The position numbers and the translations under genes are program-made. DNA of 64,000 nt, taken from the NCBI RefSeq assembly GCF_038069765.1, contig NZ_JBBPFS010000004.1:437875-501874 (forward strand), written 5' to 3'. Below are positions 17,314-25,354 of the stretch, piece by piece (position 1 is the first letter of the stretch; the number at the start of each line of letters is the position of its first letter). The stretch comes from Arthrobacter_B sp038069765. GTDB lineage: Bacteria > Actinomycetota > Actinomycetes > Actinomycetales > Micrococcaceae. The notes beneath the pieces were generated by a model. It was not told where the DNA came from and did no database searches. It saw only the letters and a list, made by a program, of their open reading frames with translations.

Positions 17314-18012
17314 GTGATAGACAGCGTTGAGCAATTGCCGGAGAACCCTGAGTTAACAGTCGAAACCGCCGAACCCGCCGGCCCGGACACGGTGCCCGCC
17401 CACCAAGTTGGCGTTGGCCCCTGGGAGGGCCCGCTGCCCGACGGCGACCACTGGGATCCCGAGCTGCTCGCCAACGGGGACACCCGCAACGTGGTGGACC
17501 AGTACCGGTACTGGAAGCACGACGCGATTGTGGCTGACCTGGATGCCAAGCGGCATCCGTTCCACGTGGCGATCGAAAACTGGCAGCATGACCTGAACAT
17601 CGGCTCCGTGGTCCGCACGGCCAATGCGTTCATGGCCAAGGAAGTGCACATCATCGGACGACGGCGGTGGAACCGGCGCGGGGCGATGGTCACCGACCGC
17701 TACCAGCACGTGCGCCACCATCCCACGGTGGAAGAGTTTGTCGAGTGGGCGCAGGGCGAGGGCCTGCGCATCATTGGCATCGACAACTTCCCCGACTCCG
17801 TGCCGCTGGAGACCTACGAGCTGCCGGAAAACTGTGTGCTGGTGTTTGGGCAGGAAGGGCCGGGCCTGACGCCGGAGGTGCACGCCGCCGCGGATGCGAC
17901 GCTGTCCATCGCACAGTTCGGGTCCACCCGGTCCATGAACGCCTCGGCGGCTGCGGCCATTGCCATGCACGGGTGGGTGCGGCGCCACGTTTTCGGCCAG
18001 CGCGTGAACTGA
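17314..18012 (+). CDS. TrmH-family (SPOUT) RNA 2'-O-methyltransferase
   Basis: 232 aa from GTG at 17314. SPOUT motifs in order: NIGSVVRTANAFMAKEVHII (motif 1), LVFGQEGPGLTPEV (motif 2) and SIAQFGSTRSMNASAAAAIA (motif 3, trefoil-knot SAM site). The N-terminal 70 residues are a family-variable extension. Probable tRNA or rRNA ribose methylation; target not identifiable. TAGGCT 6 nt before the start suggests a leaderless mRNA. Confidence 0.88.
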   Translation: MIDSVEQLPENPELTVETAEPAGPDTVPAHQVGVGPWEGPLPDGDHWDPELLANGDTRNVVDQYRYWKHDAIVADLDAKRHPFHVAIENWQHDLNIGSVVRTANAFMAKEVHIIGRRRWNRRGAMVTDRYQHVRHHPTVEEFVEWAQGEGLRIIGIDNFPDSVPLETYELPENCVLVFGQEGPGLTPEVHAAADATLSIAQFGSTRSMNASAAAAIAMHGWVRRHVFGQRVN

Positions 18013-18149
18013 GTCCGGCCCCGGGGTCCGGACACGGACGCTGTTATCCGGGGACATGCCTGATGTCCGAAGCCCACATGTGGCTAGGATGGAGGAAGCC
18101 AACGAGGGCCCTGGCCCTGCCGTAGATCGACCTTTCACGAGGAGTCAGC

Positions 18150-19169
18150 ATGCCTATTGCAACCCCTGAGATTTATGCCGAGATGATCGACCGAGCCAAA
18201 GCCGGGGGCTTCGCATATCCGGCTGTGAACGTCACCTCGTCCCAGACGCTGAATGCGGCGCTCGCAGGCTTTGCCGAGGCCGGCTCTGACGGAATCGTCC
18301 AGGTCTCCACCGGCGGTGCCGCCTACTGGTCCGGCGCCAAGGTCAAGAACATGGTCACCGGCTCCCTCGCCTTCGCCGCGTACGCCCGCGAGGTCGCCAA
18401 GAGCTACAACGTGAACATCGCCCTGCACACCGACCACTGCCCCAAGGACAAGCTGGATGATTTCGTGCTGCCCCTGCTGGCAGCCTCCGAAGCAGCGGTC
18501 AAGCGCGGCGAGGACCCCATCTTCAACTCCCACATGTGGGACGGCTCCGCCGAAACCCTCGAGGAAAACCTGCGCATCGCCCAGGAGCTCCTCGCCCGCA
18601 CCCACGCCGCCAAGATGATCCTTGAAGTGGAAATCGGCACCGTGGGCGGGGAGGAAGACGGCGTGGAGAACGCCATCAACGACAAGCTCTACACCACGGT
18701 GGCGGACGGCACGAAGACGATCGAGGCACTGGGCGACGGCGACAAGGGCCGCTACCTTACGGCGCTGACGTTCGGCAACGTCCACGGCGTGTACAAGCCC
18801 GGTGGCGTGAAGCTGCGCCCCGAGATCCTCAAGGACATCCAGGACGCGGTGGGCGCGTCCATCGGCAAGGAACGCCCCTTTGATCTGGTGTTCCACGGCG
18901 GCTCGGGTTCCTCCGCCCAGGAGATCGCCGACGCCGTCTCCTACGGCGTCGTGAAGATGAACATCGACACCGATACGCAGTACGCCTACACCCGGCCCGT
19001 CGCGGACCACATGTTCCGCCACTACGACGGCGTCCTGAAGGTCGACGGCGAGGTTGGCAACAAGAAGCAGTACGACCCGCGCGTGTGGGGCGCCTCGGCC
19101 GAGGCCGGGATGTCCGCCCGCGTGATGGAAGCAGCCCAAACCCTAGGATCGGCAGGCAAGTCCCTCTAA
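18150..19169 (+). CDS. fbaA: Class II fructose-bisphosphate aldolase
   Basis: 339 aa. Zinc and substrate residues appear in NIALHTDHCPKDKLDDF, EVEIGTVGGEEDGVE, FGNVHGVYKPGGVKLRP and LVFHGGSGSSAQEI, all diagnostic of class II-A aldolases. Cleaves fructose 1,6-bisphosphate to DHAP and G3P in glycolysis and runs backwards in gluconeogenesis. CACGAGGAG precedes the ATG. The TAA stop overlaps the next ATG by one base (TAATG). Confidence 0.96.
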   Translation: MPIATPEIYAEMIDRAKAGGFAYPAVNVTSSQTLNAALAGFAEAGSDGIVQVSTGGAAYWSGAKVKNMVTGSLAFAAYAREVAKSYNVNIALHTDHCPKDKLDDFVLPLLAASEAAVKRGEDPIFNSHMWDGSAETLEENLRIAQELLARTHAAKMILEVEIGTVGGEEDGVENAINDKLYTTVADGTKTIEALGDGDKGRYLTALTFGNVHGVYKPGGVKLRPEILKDIQDAVGASIGKERPFDLVFHGGSGSSAQEIADAVSYGVVKMNIDTDTQYAYTRPVADHMFRHYDGVLKVDGEVGNKKQYDPRVWGASAEAGMSARVMEAAQTLGSAGKSL

Positions 19170-19597
19170 TGTCAGATGAATTCCGCAAGAACCTGCTTGG
19201 CCCCGAGCCCACGTACCTGCCCGAGGAGACCGACGTCGTCGCGCGCCTCGAAGCCGGAGACGAAGCCGTGGACCTGGCAGCGAAGCACCCCACTTCCTCG
19301 CAGGTGTGGGCGATCCTCGCCGACGAAGCCTTCGATGAAGGCCGCACCATCGAGTCCTACGCCTACGCCCGGGTCGGCTACCACCGCGGCCTGGACGCGC
19401 TGCGCCGTTCCGGCTGGCGCGGCGCCGGCCCCATCCCCTGGGAGCATGTACCGAACCAGGGCTTCCTGCGTGCGCTGTATGCACTGGGCCGGGCGGCCGC
19501 AGCCATCGGCGAGAGCGAAGAAGTGGACCGCATCACGAAGTTCCTGAACGAGTCGGACCCGCAGGCGAAGATCGCCATCGAGGGCCGCGAGTCCTAA
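19169..19597 (+). CDS. DUF3151 family protein
   Basis: 142 aa from ATG at 19169, coupled to fbaA. FRKNLLGPEPTYLPEE, SSQVWAILADEAFDEG and SYAYARVGYHRGLDALRRSG are characteristic of DUF3151, a small actinobacterial family that regularly follows fba. Mostly helical, soluble, TPR-like appearance. Function unknown; the fixed neighbourhood hints at a link to central carbon metabolism. Confidence 0.88.
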   Translation: MSDEFRKNLLGPEPTYLPEETDVVARLEAGDEAVDLAAKHPTSSQVWAILADEAFDEGRTIESYAYARVGYHRGLDALRRSGWRGAGPIPWEHVPNQGFLRALYALGRAAAAIGESEEVDRITKFLNESDPQAKIAIEGRES

Positions 19598-19603
19598 CCC
19601 CCG

Positions 19604-19645
19604 GCACAAGCCGGCAGCCCTGATTCCAGGGTTGCCGGCTTGTGC
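19604..19645 (+). terminator. Long hairpin after fbaA-DUF3151
   Basis: Inverted repeat of about 18 bp (19604-19621 with 19628-19645, one mismatch region) with a 6-nt loop. It lies between the DUF3151 stop and the convergent DUF427 gene, so it can end both. No long T run. Confidence 0.75.
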
Positions 19646-19665
19646 TGTGTCCGGAGGGTTTCGGT

Positions 19666-20172
19666 TCACCAGCCGCCGGTGCCCGGGGCGCCCTTGAACG
19701 GGCCGGTAATCCGCCCGGTGATCCAGCCGCCGTAAAAGTCGCCTGCCTGCGCCTGCACTTCCTCGCCGTCCACCGTGCAGCGGTCCATCTTTCCGGGATA
19801 CACCGCCGCCCGGCTGGCGAGCGGACCGTAGCCGGAAACCGGGTCCGGGTAGGTCCAAGCTGCCCGGCGGGCACGCGTGCCGCCAGCGACGACGTCGAAA
19901 TAGGCCGCCTTTCCCTTGTATTCGCAAAAGCTCGACCCGGATACCGGCACCAAAACATCGGGAGCAAAATCCTCCAATGGAAGGTAATACACCGGCGGAT
20001 GGCTGGTCTCCAGCACCCGGACGGCGGCGGTGGTGTCGGCAATCAGCTCTCCGCCGAGGAAAATCCGGATGTGTTCGGAGGTCGGCTCCAGCCGCGGCGG
20101 GCGGGGGTAGTCCCAGACCGACTCCTGTCCGCGGTCCTGGTCCTGTGCACGGTTCAACGCTTGATGTTCCAT
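19666..20172 (-). CDS. DUF427 family protein
   Basis: 168 aa from ATG at 20172, with AAAGG upstream. The core reads EHIRIFLGGELIADTTAAVRVLETSHPPVYY, CEYKGKAAYFDVV and CTVDGEEVQAQAGDFYGGWI; the CEYKG and FYGGW segments are DUF427 signatures. Small beta-rich cytosolic proteins of unknown activity, common in actinobacteria. The upstream frame stays open through a repeat block but shows no conserved residues there. Confidence 0.85.
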   Translation of the reverse strand: MEHQALNRAQDQDRGQESVWDYPRPPRLEPTSEHIRIFLGGELIADTTAAVRVLETSHPPVYYLPLEDFAPDVLVPVSGSSFCEYKGKAAYFDVVAGGTRARRAAWTYPDPVSGYGPLASRAAVYPGKMDRCTVDGEEVQAQAGDFYGGWITGRITGPFKGAPGTGGW

Positions 20173-20213
20173 GGCCAGCCTTTCGAATGCCGGCCGGAGC
20201 CGGAGGTAAGGCC

Positions 20214-20416
20214 CGGGTCCCGGGTTAAGGGGTGCTTCGGAACCGCGGGGGCCGGGGATGGGTGCTGCGGGCCCGGGATCCCTCCGCTTTGGGATGATCC
20301 TCCGGTTTGTGCAGATCCCTCCGCTGCAAACCGGAGGGATCTGCACAAACCGGAGGGAACGCCTGGGAGAAGTTGCACTGTCGGGTCCCGGGTTAAGGGG
20401 TGCTTCGGAACCGCGG
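20214..20416. repeat. 35-bp direct repeats enclosing a perfect 25-bp-stem palindrome
   Basis: An exact 35-bp sequence occurs at 20214-20248 and again at 20382-20416 in the same orientation. Between them, 20299-20323 and 20332-20356 are perfect inverted repeats (25-bp stem, 8-nt loop), and a related unit starts at 20281. The block fills the gap between the DUF427 gene start and the 3' end of the sortase gene. It has no coding appearance. Confidence 0.9.
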
Positions 20417-20440
20417 CCCGTCCGGATGGCCCGGTGCGGA

Positions 20441-21184
20441 CTATTGGCTGAGGCGGGCGTACACCACGTAGTTGTCGTCAAAGGTTCCGGCCTTGGGGTC
20501 ATATCCGTCGCACGTAATCAGGCGCAGCTCGGGACCTTCGGTGTTGCCGTAGACCTTCTCGGTGGGAAACGAGTCCTTGGGATACTGCTCCCCGTACTGG
20601 ACGGAAAAGACTGCCGTGCTGCCGTCCTCGCGGGCCACCTCCACTTCATCTCCGGGCTGCAGCTTTCGCAGGTCTGCGAAGATCCCGGGACCGCCGCCTT
20701 CGGCGTTGACGTGGCCCAGGATCACCGCGGGTCCGGGTTCCCCGGGAGTGGGGGAGTGAAGGTACCAGCCTGCAGGTGACCCCGGCTTGCCGGGAGGAAC
20801 TTCCAGGGCTCCCTTGTCATCCACGTCCAGGCGGATCAGGGGGGAGCGCGCCCCCACGGACGGAATGTTCAGGGAGGCCGGTGCTGATTCGGCCAGAGCC
20901 GGTGGAGGTGGAGGTGCCGGGGCAGGGGGACCCGCGGCCTGCGGTGATTCCTGACCTGGAACGGCGGGCCCGGCGGGTGCAGCGGTGCCAGAGGGTGATA
21001 CCGGAGAGGACGACGACGGCGAAGTCGTCCGGGCTGATATCTCCAAACCGGCGGTTGCCGTGCTTCCGGCGCCAAGAGGTTCGGCGCCTGCCTGGCCGGT
21101 GCTGCTGCAGGCGGTGAGAAGAAGGAGGACGGCCGCCGCTGCGGCCCGAAGGCTTCCGCGGCGGCCGTACGGTGCACTAGTCAT
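20441..21184 (-). CDS. Sortase (class F-like), lipoprotein-type N-terminus
   Basis: 247 aa. Signal segment AAAAAVLLLLTACSS has a lipobox-like LTAC. A Pro/Ser/Ala-rich linker (residues 40-100) leads to the sortase barrel, ASLNIPSVGARSPLIRLDVD. Catalytic residues are visible: His in VILGHVNA, Cys in LRLITCDG, and Arg in VVYARLSQ at the very C-terminus. Single-domain sortases ending this way in actinobacteria are grouped as class F or similar. It lies 19 bp downstream of the excalibur-domain protein, its probable substrate. Confidence 0.85.
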   Translation of the reverse strand: MTSAPYGRRGSLRAAAAAVLLLLTACSSTGQAGAEPLGAGSTATAGLEISARTTSPSSSSPVSPSGTAAPAGPAVPGQESPQAAGPPAPAPPPPPALAESAPASLNIPSVGARSPLIRLDVDDKGALEVPPGKPGSPAGWYLHSPTPGEPGPAVILGHVNAEGGGPGIFADLRKLQPGDEVEVAREDGSTAVFSVQYGEQYPKDSFPTEKVYGNTEGPELRLITCDGYDPKAGTFDDNYVVYARLSQ

Positions 21185-21203
21185 TCCGGTTCATCTCTGA
21201 CGC

Positions 21204-21659
21204 CTAGTCCTGCTGTGCCGTGCGGCGACGAACAATGAACGTTCCTCCTGCGGCGGCTGCCAGCACCAGCCCGCCGCCGAGAGCCAGCACTCCGGCATTG
21301 GACCCCTGCGGTTCCTGGGCTATGCCGGTGTTGGCCCCGCCCGAAGGCACGCGGTCAACCTGCGGTGTGGTGGACCAATCGGTTTGGGTTGAGGCCGGCC
21401 ACTGAGTCACCGGCTTCGTGGCATCATCACACCCGTAACCGTCCATGTCCTGGTCCAGATGCGTTCCGTAACGGGGATGGTTGGAGGGAATGTTGTACAC
21501 GCCCTCATTGGCCGCCTCTGTGCAATTCGCGTAGGGCATGACCGGCGGCTCGGGCGGCTGGGGAGGCTGACCTGGCCCGTCAGCCAAAGCCGGAGTTGCC
21601 GAAAGGACTGAGAAGCCGGTGACCGCGGCGAGAGCCAAACCTGCAGTGCGCTTTTTCAT
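21204..21659 (-). CDS. Secreted excalibur-domain protein with C-terminal membrane anchor
   Basis: 151 aa from ATG at 21659, chosen because MKKRTAGLALAAVTGFSVLS gives a clean signal peptide (cleavage near PALA-DG). Residues 50-80 read YANCTEAANEGVYNIPSNHP followed by DQDMDGYGCD, the excalibur calcium-binding domain with its two Cys and DxDxDG loop. The C-terminus has a hydrophobic segment and RRRTAQQD, as in sortase substrates, but no LPXTG; the nearest match is GGANTG. Co-transcribed with the downstream sortase. Confidence 0.82.
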   Translation of the reverse strand: MKKRTAGLALAAVTGFSVLSATPALADGPGQPPQPPEPPVMPYANCTEAANEGVYNIPSNHPRYGTHLDQDMDGYGCDDATKPVTQWPASTQTDWSTTPQVDRVPSGGANTGIAQEPQGSNAGVLALGGGLVLAAAAGGTFIVRRRTAQQD

Positions 21660-21799
21660 GGTGCCTCTGCTTTCCGTGTGGAGGTAGTCACCCAAGTGGT
21701 GGGTGATGGAAACAGAGTAGGGAGAAGGTAGTTTTTGTCACCCGAGTAGGAGGGGGTTTTGGGTCCCCGGCAGGCAAATAAAATCCGGTGCGGGAGCGC

Positions 21800-22393
21800 T
21801 TAGGAAATGATGGTGGTAGTCACGGCCACAATTTGGGGTTTGGGCGGAAACGAGCTGAAACCGAAGCGAACGGGCGGTTTGAGGGGGGAGAGCCGGCCCA
21901 GGTCCCGGCCGTTCCACACCGCGGAAGCTCCGGCCACGGAACGGATGGAACGCACGCCGTAGAACTCACGGCGCCCGCCGCCGGCAGAACCTGCCGTGGA
22001 GACGCCCGGCACCAGCACCGCGGCCACGGGGTTAACCGCCGCCAGCCAGCGCGGATGCACGGCCAAAGCAGGAGGCACGTGCTCCAGCAGCCGCCCCAGG
22101 ATCGTCCGCGGACCCAGGGCCAGGTTCAGCCGAAGGGGGCCGGCGCTCACCAGGAACCGGTCGGCCGTGAGCCTGGCCTCGACGTCGACCACATCCACCG
22201 CGTCGAAATGGTAGGTGCCTCCGACATACGCCGCGACGTCGCTGTTCGGCGCCAGGAGCAGACGGGAGCCGGCGGCATTCTCCGCCATAACGTCGGTGAA
22301 GGCCCCGAACGGCGACTCGAGCCAGTGTCCCATCACCAGCCGAGTACCCGAATACGTGCCGATCCCTGCAATGTAGCCGCGAAAACGGTCCAT
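21800..22393 (-). CDS. Conserved hypothetical protein
   Basis: 197 aa. No signal peptide or transmembrane segment. The N-terminal half (RLVMGHWLESPFGAFTDVMA, LLAPNSDVAAYVGGTYHFD) reads like a beta-rich domain similar to hypothetical proteins in actinobacterial genomes; I cannot name a function. TAGCGT is 6 nt before the ATG and there is no Shine-Dalgarno, so it is probably leaderless. Divergent from purA. Confidence 0.65.
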   Translation of the reverse strand: MDRFRGYIAGIGTYSGTRLVMGHWLESPFGAFTDVMAENAAGSRLLLAPNSDVAAYVGGTYHFDAVDVVDVEARLTADRFLVSAGPLRLNLALGPRTILGRLLEHVPPALAVHPRWLAAVNPVAAVLVPGVSTAGSAGGGRREFYGVRSIRSVAGASAVWNGRDLGRLSPLKPPVRFGFSSFPPKPQIVAVTTTIIS

Positions 22394-22623
22394 CCGGTTA
22401 CGCTACGCGAAGGTTTCCACCGGGAATACCCATTGTGGCGCTGCGTAAAGGGCGCCGGCGTTACAATCGGCTAAACTTGGTAGGTAAGAGCCCCGCGACT
22501 CCGGCTTGACTCCGGCTTTCTGTTATTCCGGTCTGGCCTGCGAGTTCAGGGGCGTTCTCATGCACGGAAGCGGATCGCGCCGTCGGCGTTTTTCCCCTTT
22601 CGTAACTAATGGGGGAGGATCCC

Positions 22624-23913
22624 ATGCCCGCAATTGTCATCGTCGGCGCCCAGTGGGGCGACGAAGGTAAAGGTAAGGCCACCGACCTGCTGGGGGGCCG
22701 CGTCGATTATGTCGTCAAGCCCAACGGCGGAAACAACGCCGGCCACACCGTCGTCGTCGGCGGTGAAAAATACGAACTCAAGCTTTTGCCGGCCGGCATC
22801 CTGAGCCCCAACGCCATTCCCGTCATCGGCAACGGCTGCGTGGTGAACCTCGAGGCACTCTTCGATGAAATCGACGGCCTGGAGGCCCGCGGCGCGGACA
22901 CCTCCAAGCTGAGGATTTCCGCCAACGCCCACCTCGTGGCGCCGTTCCACCAGGTGATGGACAAGGTGACCGAACGGTTCCTGGGCAAACGCGCCATCGG
23001 CACCACCGGGCGCGGCATTGGTCCGGCCTACATGGACAAGGTGGCCCGCCTGGGCATCCGGGTCCAGGACATCTTTGACGAGTCGATCCTGCGCCAGAAG
23101 GTCGAAGGCTCGCTGCGCCAGAAGAACCAGCTGCTGGTCAAGGTCTACAACCGCCGCGACGTCGACGTCGAAGAGGTTGTCGAATACTTCCTGTCCTACG
23201 CGGACCGGCTGCGCCCCATGGTCATCGACTCCACGTACGAGCTGAACCGCGCGCTGGACGAGGGCAAGGTTGTCCTGATGGAGGGCGGCCAGGCCACCTT
23301 CCTGGACGTGGACCACGGCACCTACCCGTTTGTGACGTCCTCCAACCCCACCGCCGGCGGCGCGTCCGTGGGCTCGGGCATCGGCCCGACCCGGATCACC
23401 CGTTCCGTGGGCATCATCAAGGCGTACACCACCCGTGTCGGCGCCGGCCCGTTCCCCACCGAGCTCTTTGACGACATGGGCCTGTACCTGCAGAAAACCG
23501 GCGGCGAGTTCGGCGTAAACACCGGCCGTCCCCGCCGCTGCGGCTGGTACGACGCCGTACTGGCCCGCCACGCCTCGCGCGTGAACGGCTTCACCGACTA
23601 CTTCGTCACGAAGCTGGACGTGCTCACCGGCATCGAGCAGATTCCGGTGTGCGTGGCCTACGACGTCGACGGCGTGCGGTTCGACGAGATGCCGATGACG
23701 CAGACCGACTTCCACCACGCCAAGCCGATCTTCGAGTACTTCGACGGCTGGACCGAGGACATCACCGGTGCCCGGACCCTGGACGACCTGCCCAAGAACG
23801 CCCGGGACTACGTGCTGGCACTGGAAAAAATGTCCGGCACCCGTTTCTCGGCCATCGGCGTCGGGCCGGACCGCGACCAGACCATCGTGGTGCGGGATCT
23901 GATCAACGAGTAG
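22624..23913 (+). CDS. purA: Adenylosuccinate synthetase
   Basis: 429 aa from ATG at 22624; the upstream in-frame ATG at 22609 lies inside the GGGGGAGG ribosome-binding site and is not used. GTP-binding IVIVGAQWGDEGKGKATDLL, GGNNAGHTVVV (catalytic His) and GTTGRGIGPAYMDKVAR are all present, with VTSSNPTAGG further on. First step from IMP to AMP. Separate from the purSQL genes 24 kb away, and followed by a terminator. Confidence 0.97.
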   Translation: MPAIVIVGAQWGDEGKGKATDLLGGRVDYVVKPNGGNNAGHTVVVGGEKYELKLLPAGILSPNAIPVIGNGCVVNLEALFDEIDGLEARGADTSKLRISANAHLVAPFHQVMDKVTERFLGKRAIGTTGRGIGPAYMDKVARLGIRVQDIFDESILRQKVEGSLRQKNQLLVKVYNRRDVDVEEVVEYFLSYADRLRPMVIDSTYELNRALDEGKVVLMEGGQATFLDVDHGTYPFVTSSNPTAGGASVGSGIGPTRITRSVGIIKAYTTRVGAGPFPTELFDDMGLYLQKTGGEFGVNTGRPRRCGWYDAVLARHASRVNGFTDYFVTKLDVLTGIEQIPVCVAYDVDGVRFDEMPMTQTDFHHAKPIFEYFDGWTEDITGARTLDDLPKNARDYVLALEKMSGTRFSAIGVGPDRDQTIVVRDLINE

Positions 23914-23926
23914 GACTTCGATATAA

Positions 23927-23963
23927 GGAAGGCCCCGCAGCCGCTAAGGCTGCGGGGCCTTCC
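23927..23963 (+). terminator. Intrinsic terminator after purA
   Basis: Perfect 16-bp stem (23927-23942 with 23948-23963), 5-nt loop, 13 bp after the purA stop. Also placed to stop transcripts running in from the mscL/VOC-remnant side on the minus strand. Confidence 0.88.
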
Positions 23964-23968
23964 CCTGT

Positions 23969-24190
23969 TTAGGGTGCGGCCGGCATATCCGGGGCGCCCG
24001 GCACATCCAAGGCGGCTTCCTCGGCGGATCGGCGGAGCACGCAGAATTCGTTGCCCTCCGGATCGGCCAGCACCACCCAGCCCCTGCCCGACGTCGGCGC
24101 GCACTGCGCCCAGCGCGAGGAGCCGTTCCACTTCCTGCTCCTGAGTGCTGCTCCCGGCCAAAAGTATCAGGCGCAGGGTCCAATCCGCCC
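23969..24190 (-). pseudogene. Decayed VOC/glyoxalase-like gene (N-terminally truncated, frameshifted)
   Basis: Reading the minus strand, one frame gives STQEQEVERLLALGAVRADV and then loses meaning; a shift of frame at about 24090 restores WVVLADPEGNEFCVLRRSAE and a stop at 23969-23971. Joined, the two halves match the C-terminal part of glyoxalase-like VOC proteins, where DVGQG...WVVLADPEGNEFCVL is the usual run. The N-terminal half of the domain is missing, replaced by the mscL 3' end at 24203. No functional product is expected. Confidence 0.75.
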
Positions 24191-24202
24191 GGCCGGAACC
24201 GA

Positions 24203-24631
24203 TTAGTGTTTCTGCCCGCCTTGGGGCGGTGCTGTCCCGTTCGGCGGCTGCGCAGTGAGCGCATCCCGGATTTCGGTCAGCAGCATCACCTGGGGATCCG
24301 CGCTCTGTTCCGGGGTGATTCCAAGCCTGCGGTTGCGCCGTTCGATCATTTTGTTCATGGGCAGCACGATCGCGAAGTACACGGCAGCCGCGATGAGCAG
24401 GAAGTTCACGACGGCGGTCAGCAGGACCCCGAACTGAATCTGGTTCCCGTTGAAGGTAACTGCAGCGAAACTGTCGAAGTTCGGCGAACCGACGAGCCCG
24501 GAGATGAACGGCATAAGCACCGAGTTGACCAGGGCGTTCACGACTGTACTAAACGCTGCGCCGATGATTACGGCAACCGCCAGGTCCAGTACATTGCCCT
24601 TCATGATGAAGTCTTTGAATCCCTTTAGCAT
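24203..24631 (-). CDS. mscL: Large-conductance mechanosensitive channel
   Basis: 142 aa. MLKGFKDFIMKGNVLDLAVA is the invariant N-terminal amphipathic helix and start of TM1, followed by IIGAAFSTVVNALVNSVLMP and TM2 VVNFLLIAAAVYFAIVLP; the C-terminal helix ends with a charged, Pro/Gln-rich tail. Normal length. Releases solutes under hypo-osmotic shock. TACTCT lies 6 nt before the ATG, so the transcript is probably leaderless. Confidence 0.96.
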   Translation of the reverse strand: MLKGFKDFIMKGNVLDLAVAVIIGAAFSTVVNALVNSVLMPFISGLVGSPNFDSFAAVTFNGNQIQFGVLLTAVVNFLLIAAAVYFAIVLPMNKMIERRNRRLGITPEQSADPQVMLLTEIRDALTAQPPNGTAPPQGGQKH

Positions 24632-24734
24632 CTCGCCAGAGTAACCGCCCCAGGACCCGCGGCGCCTCCCCCCACCGAAGAAACACTAGGCTTTGGGGAG
24701 AAATGAAGTCCCGCAGAACCTGATTCATGCAGGC

Positions 24735-25295
24735 TTACGCCAGCCGCATTGTGGTGATGCAGGTGGGACTGTCCTCGAAGGTCCCGAAGTCCTGGGTTGC
24801 GGTGCCCGCAGCGGAGGTAATCTGCAGGGACCCGGCAATGTCCTTCGGCAGCCAGAAGCCGGCGAAGCCGTTCTCATAAGTGCTGGTGCTTTCATCCACC
24901 AGCACCGTTCCGTCGGCAGCTGTGATCCGCACCTGCACGGGGGTGTCGGTGAGTTCGCCCTGACAGCCGGAGAGACTGTGGTGGAAACAGTCGTGGGTGG
25001 TGGTGGTCCATGGTGCCACGGCCAGATAGAACTGATCCTCCGGCAGAGCCAGTACGGTCTCCTGCCCCTTGTCCTGAAGGATGACCGAATCATAGGTCAC
25101 GGAGGCGGAGAGGCCGGTGGACCGGTCCTCATTGGTGCGGTCCAGCTGTTCAACGACTTCCGAGGTGCTGGCATGCTCCAGCCCATGCTCACGCAGCAAA
25201 TTGCGGCTGTTCGTTTCACTGTCGTCCGGGCCGGCGCTGCAGCCCGTGGCCAGCAGCAGCGCGGCAACGGGCAGGATGACACGCTTGAGCTTCAT
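24735..25295 (-). CDS. CueP-like metal-binding lipoprotein
   Basis: 186 aa. Lipoprotein signal VAALLLATGCSAG. The mature part holds LAVAPWTTTTHDCFHHSLSG followed by CQGEL, FAGFWLPKDIAGSLQI and FEDSPTCITTMRL; the HDC..HSL..C pattern, GFWLPRD-like block and terminal SPTC.TT are CueP features. CueP of Salmonella is a periplasmic copper-binding protein. Here it would sit on the outer face of the membrane. TAGGCT 6 nt before the ATG suggests a leaderless mRNA. No copper ATPase is adjacent. Confidence 0.75.
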   Translation of the reverse strand: MKLKRVILPVAALLLATGCSAGPDDSETNSRNLLREHGLEHASTSEVVEQLDRTNEDRSTGLSASVTYDSVILQDKGQETVLALPEDQFYLAVAPWTTTTHDCFHHSLSGCQGELTDTPVQVRITAADGTVLVDESTSTYENGFAGFWLPKDIAGSLQITSAAGTATQDFGTFEDSPTCITTMRLA

Positions 25296-25354
25296 GGCAC
25301 CAGCCTACGACGGCGCCGCGCCGGGCCTCAAAACGCAGCTCAGGCCACGGGGGT

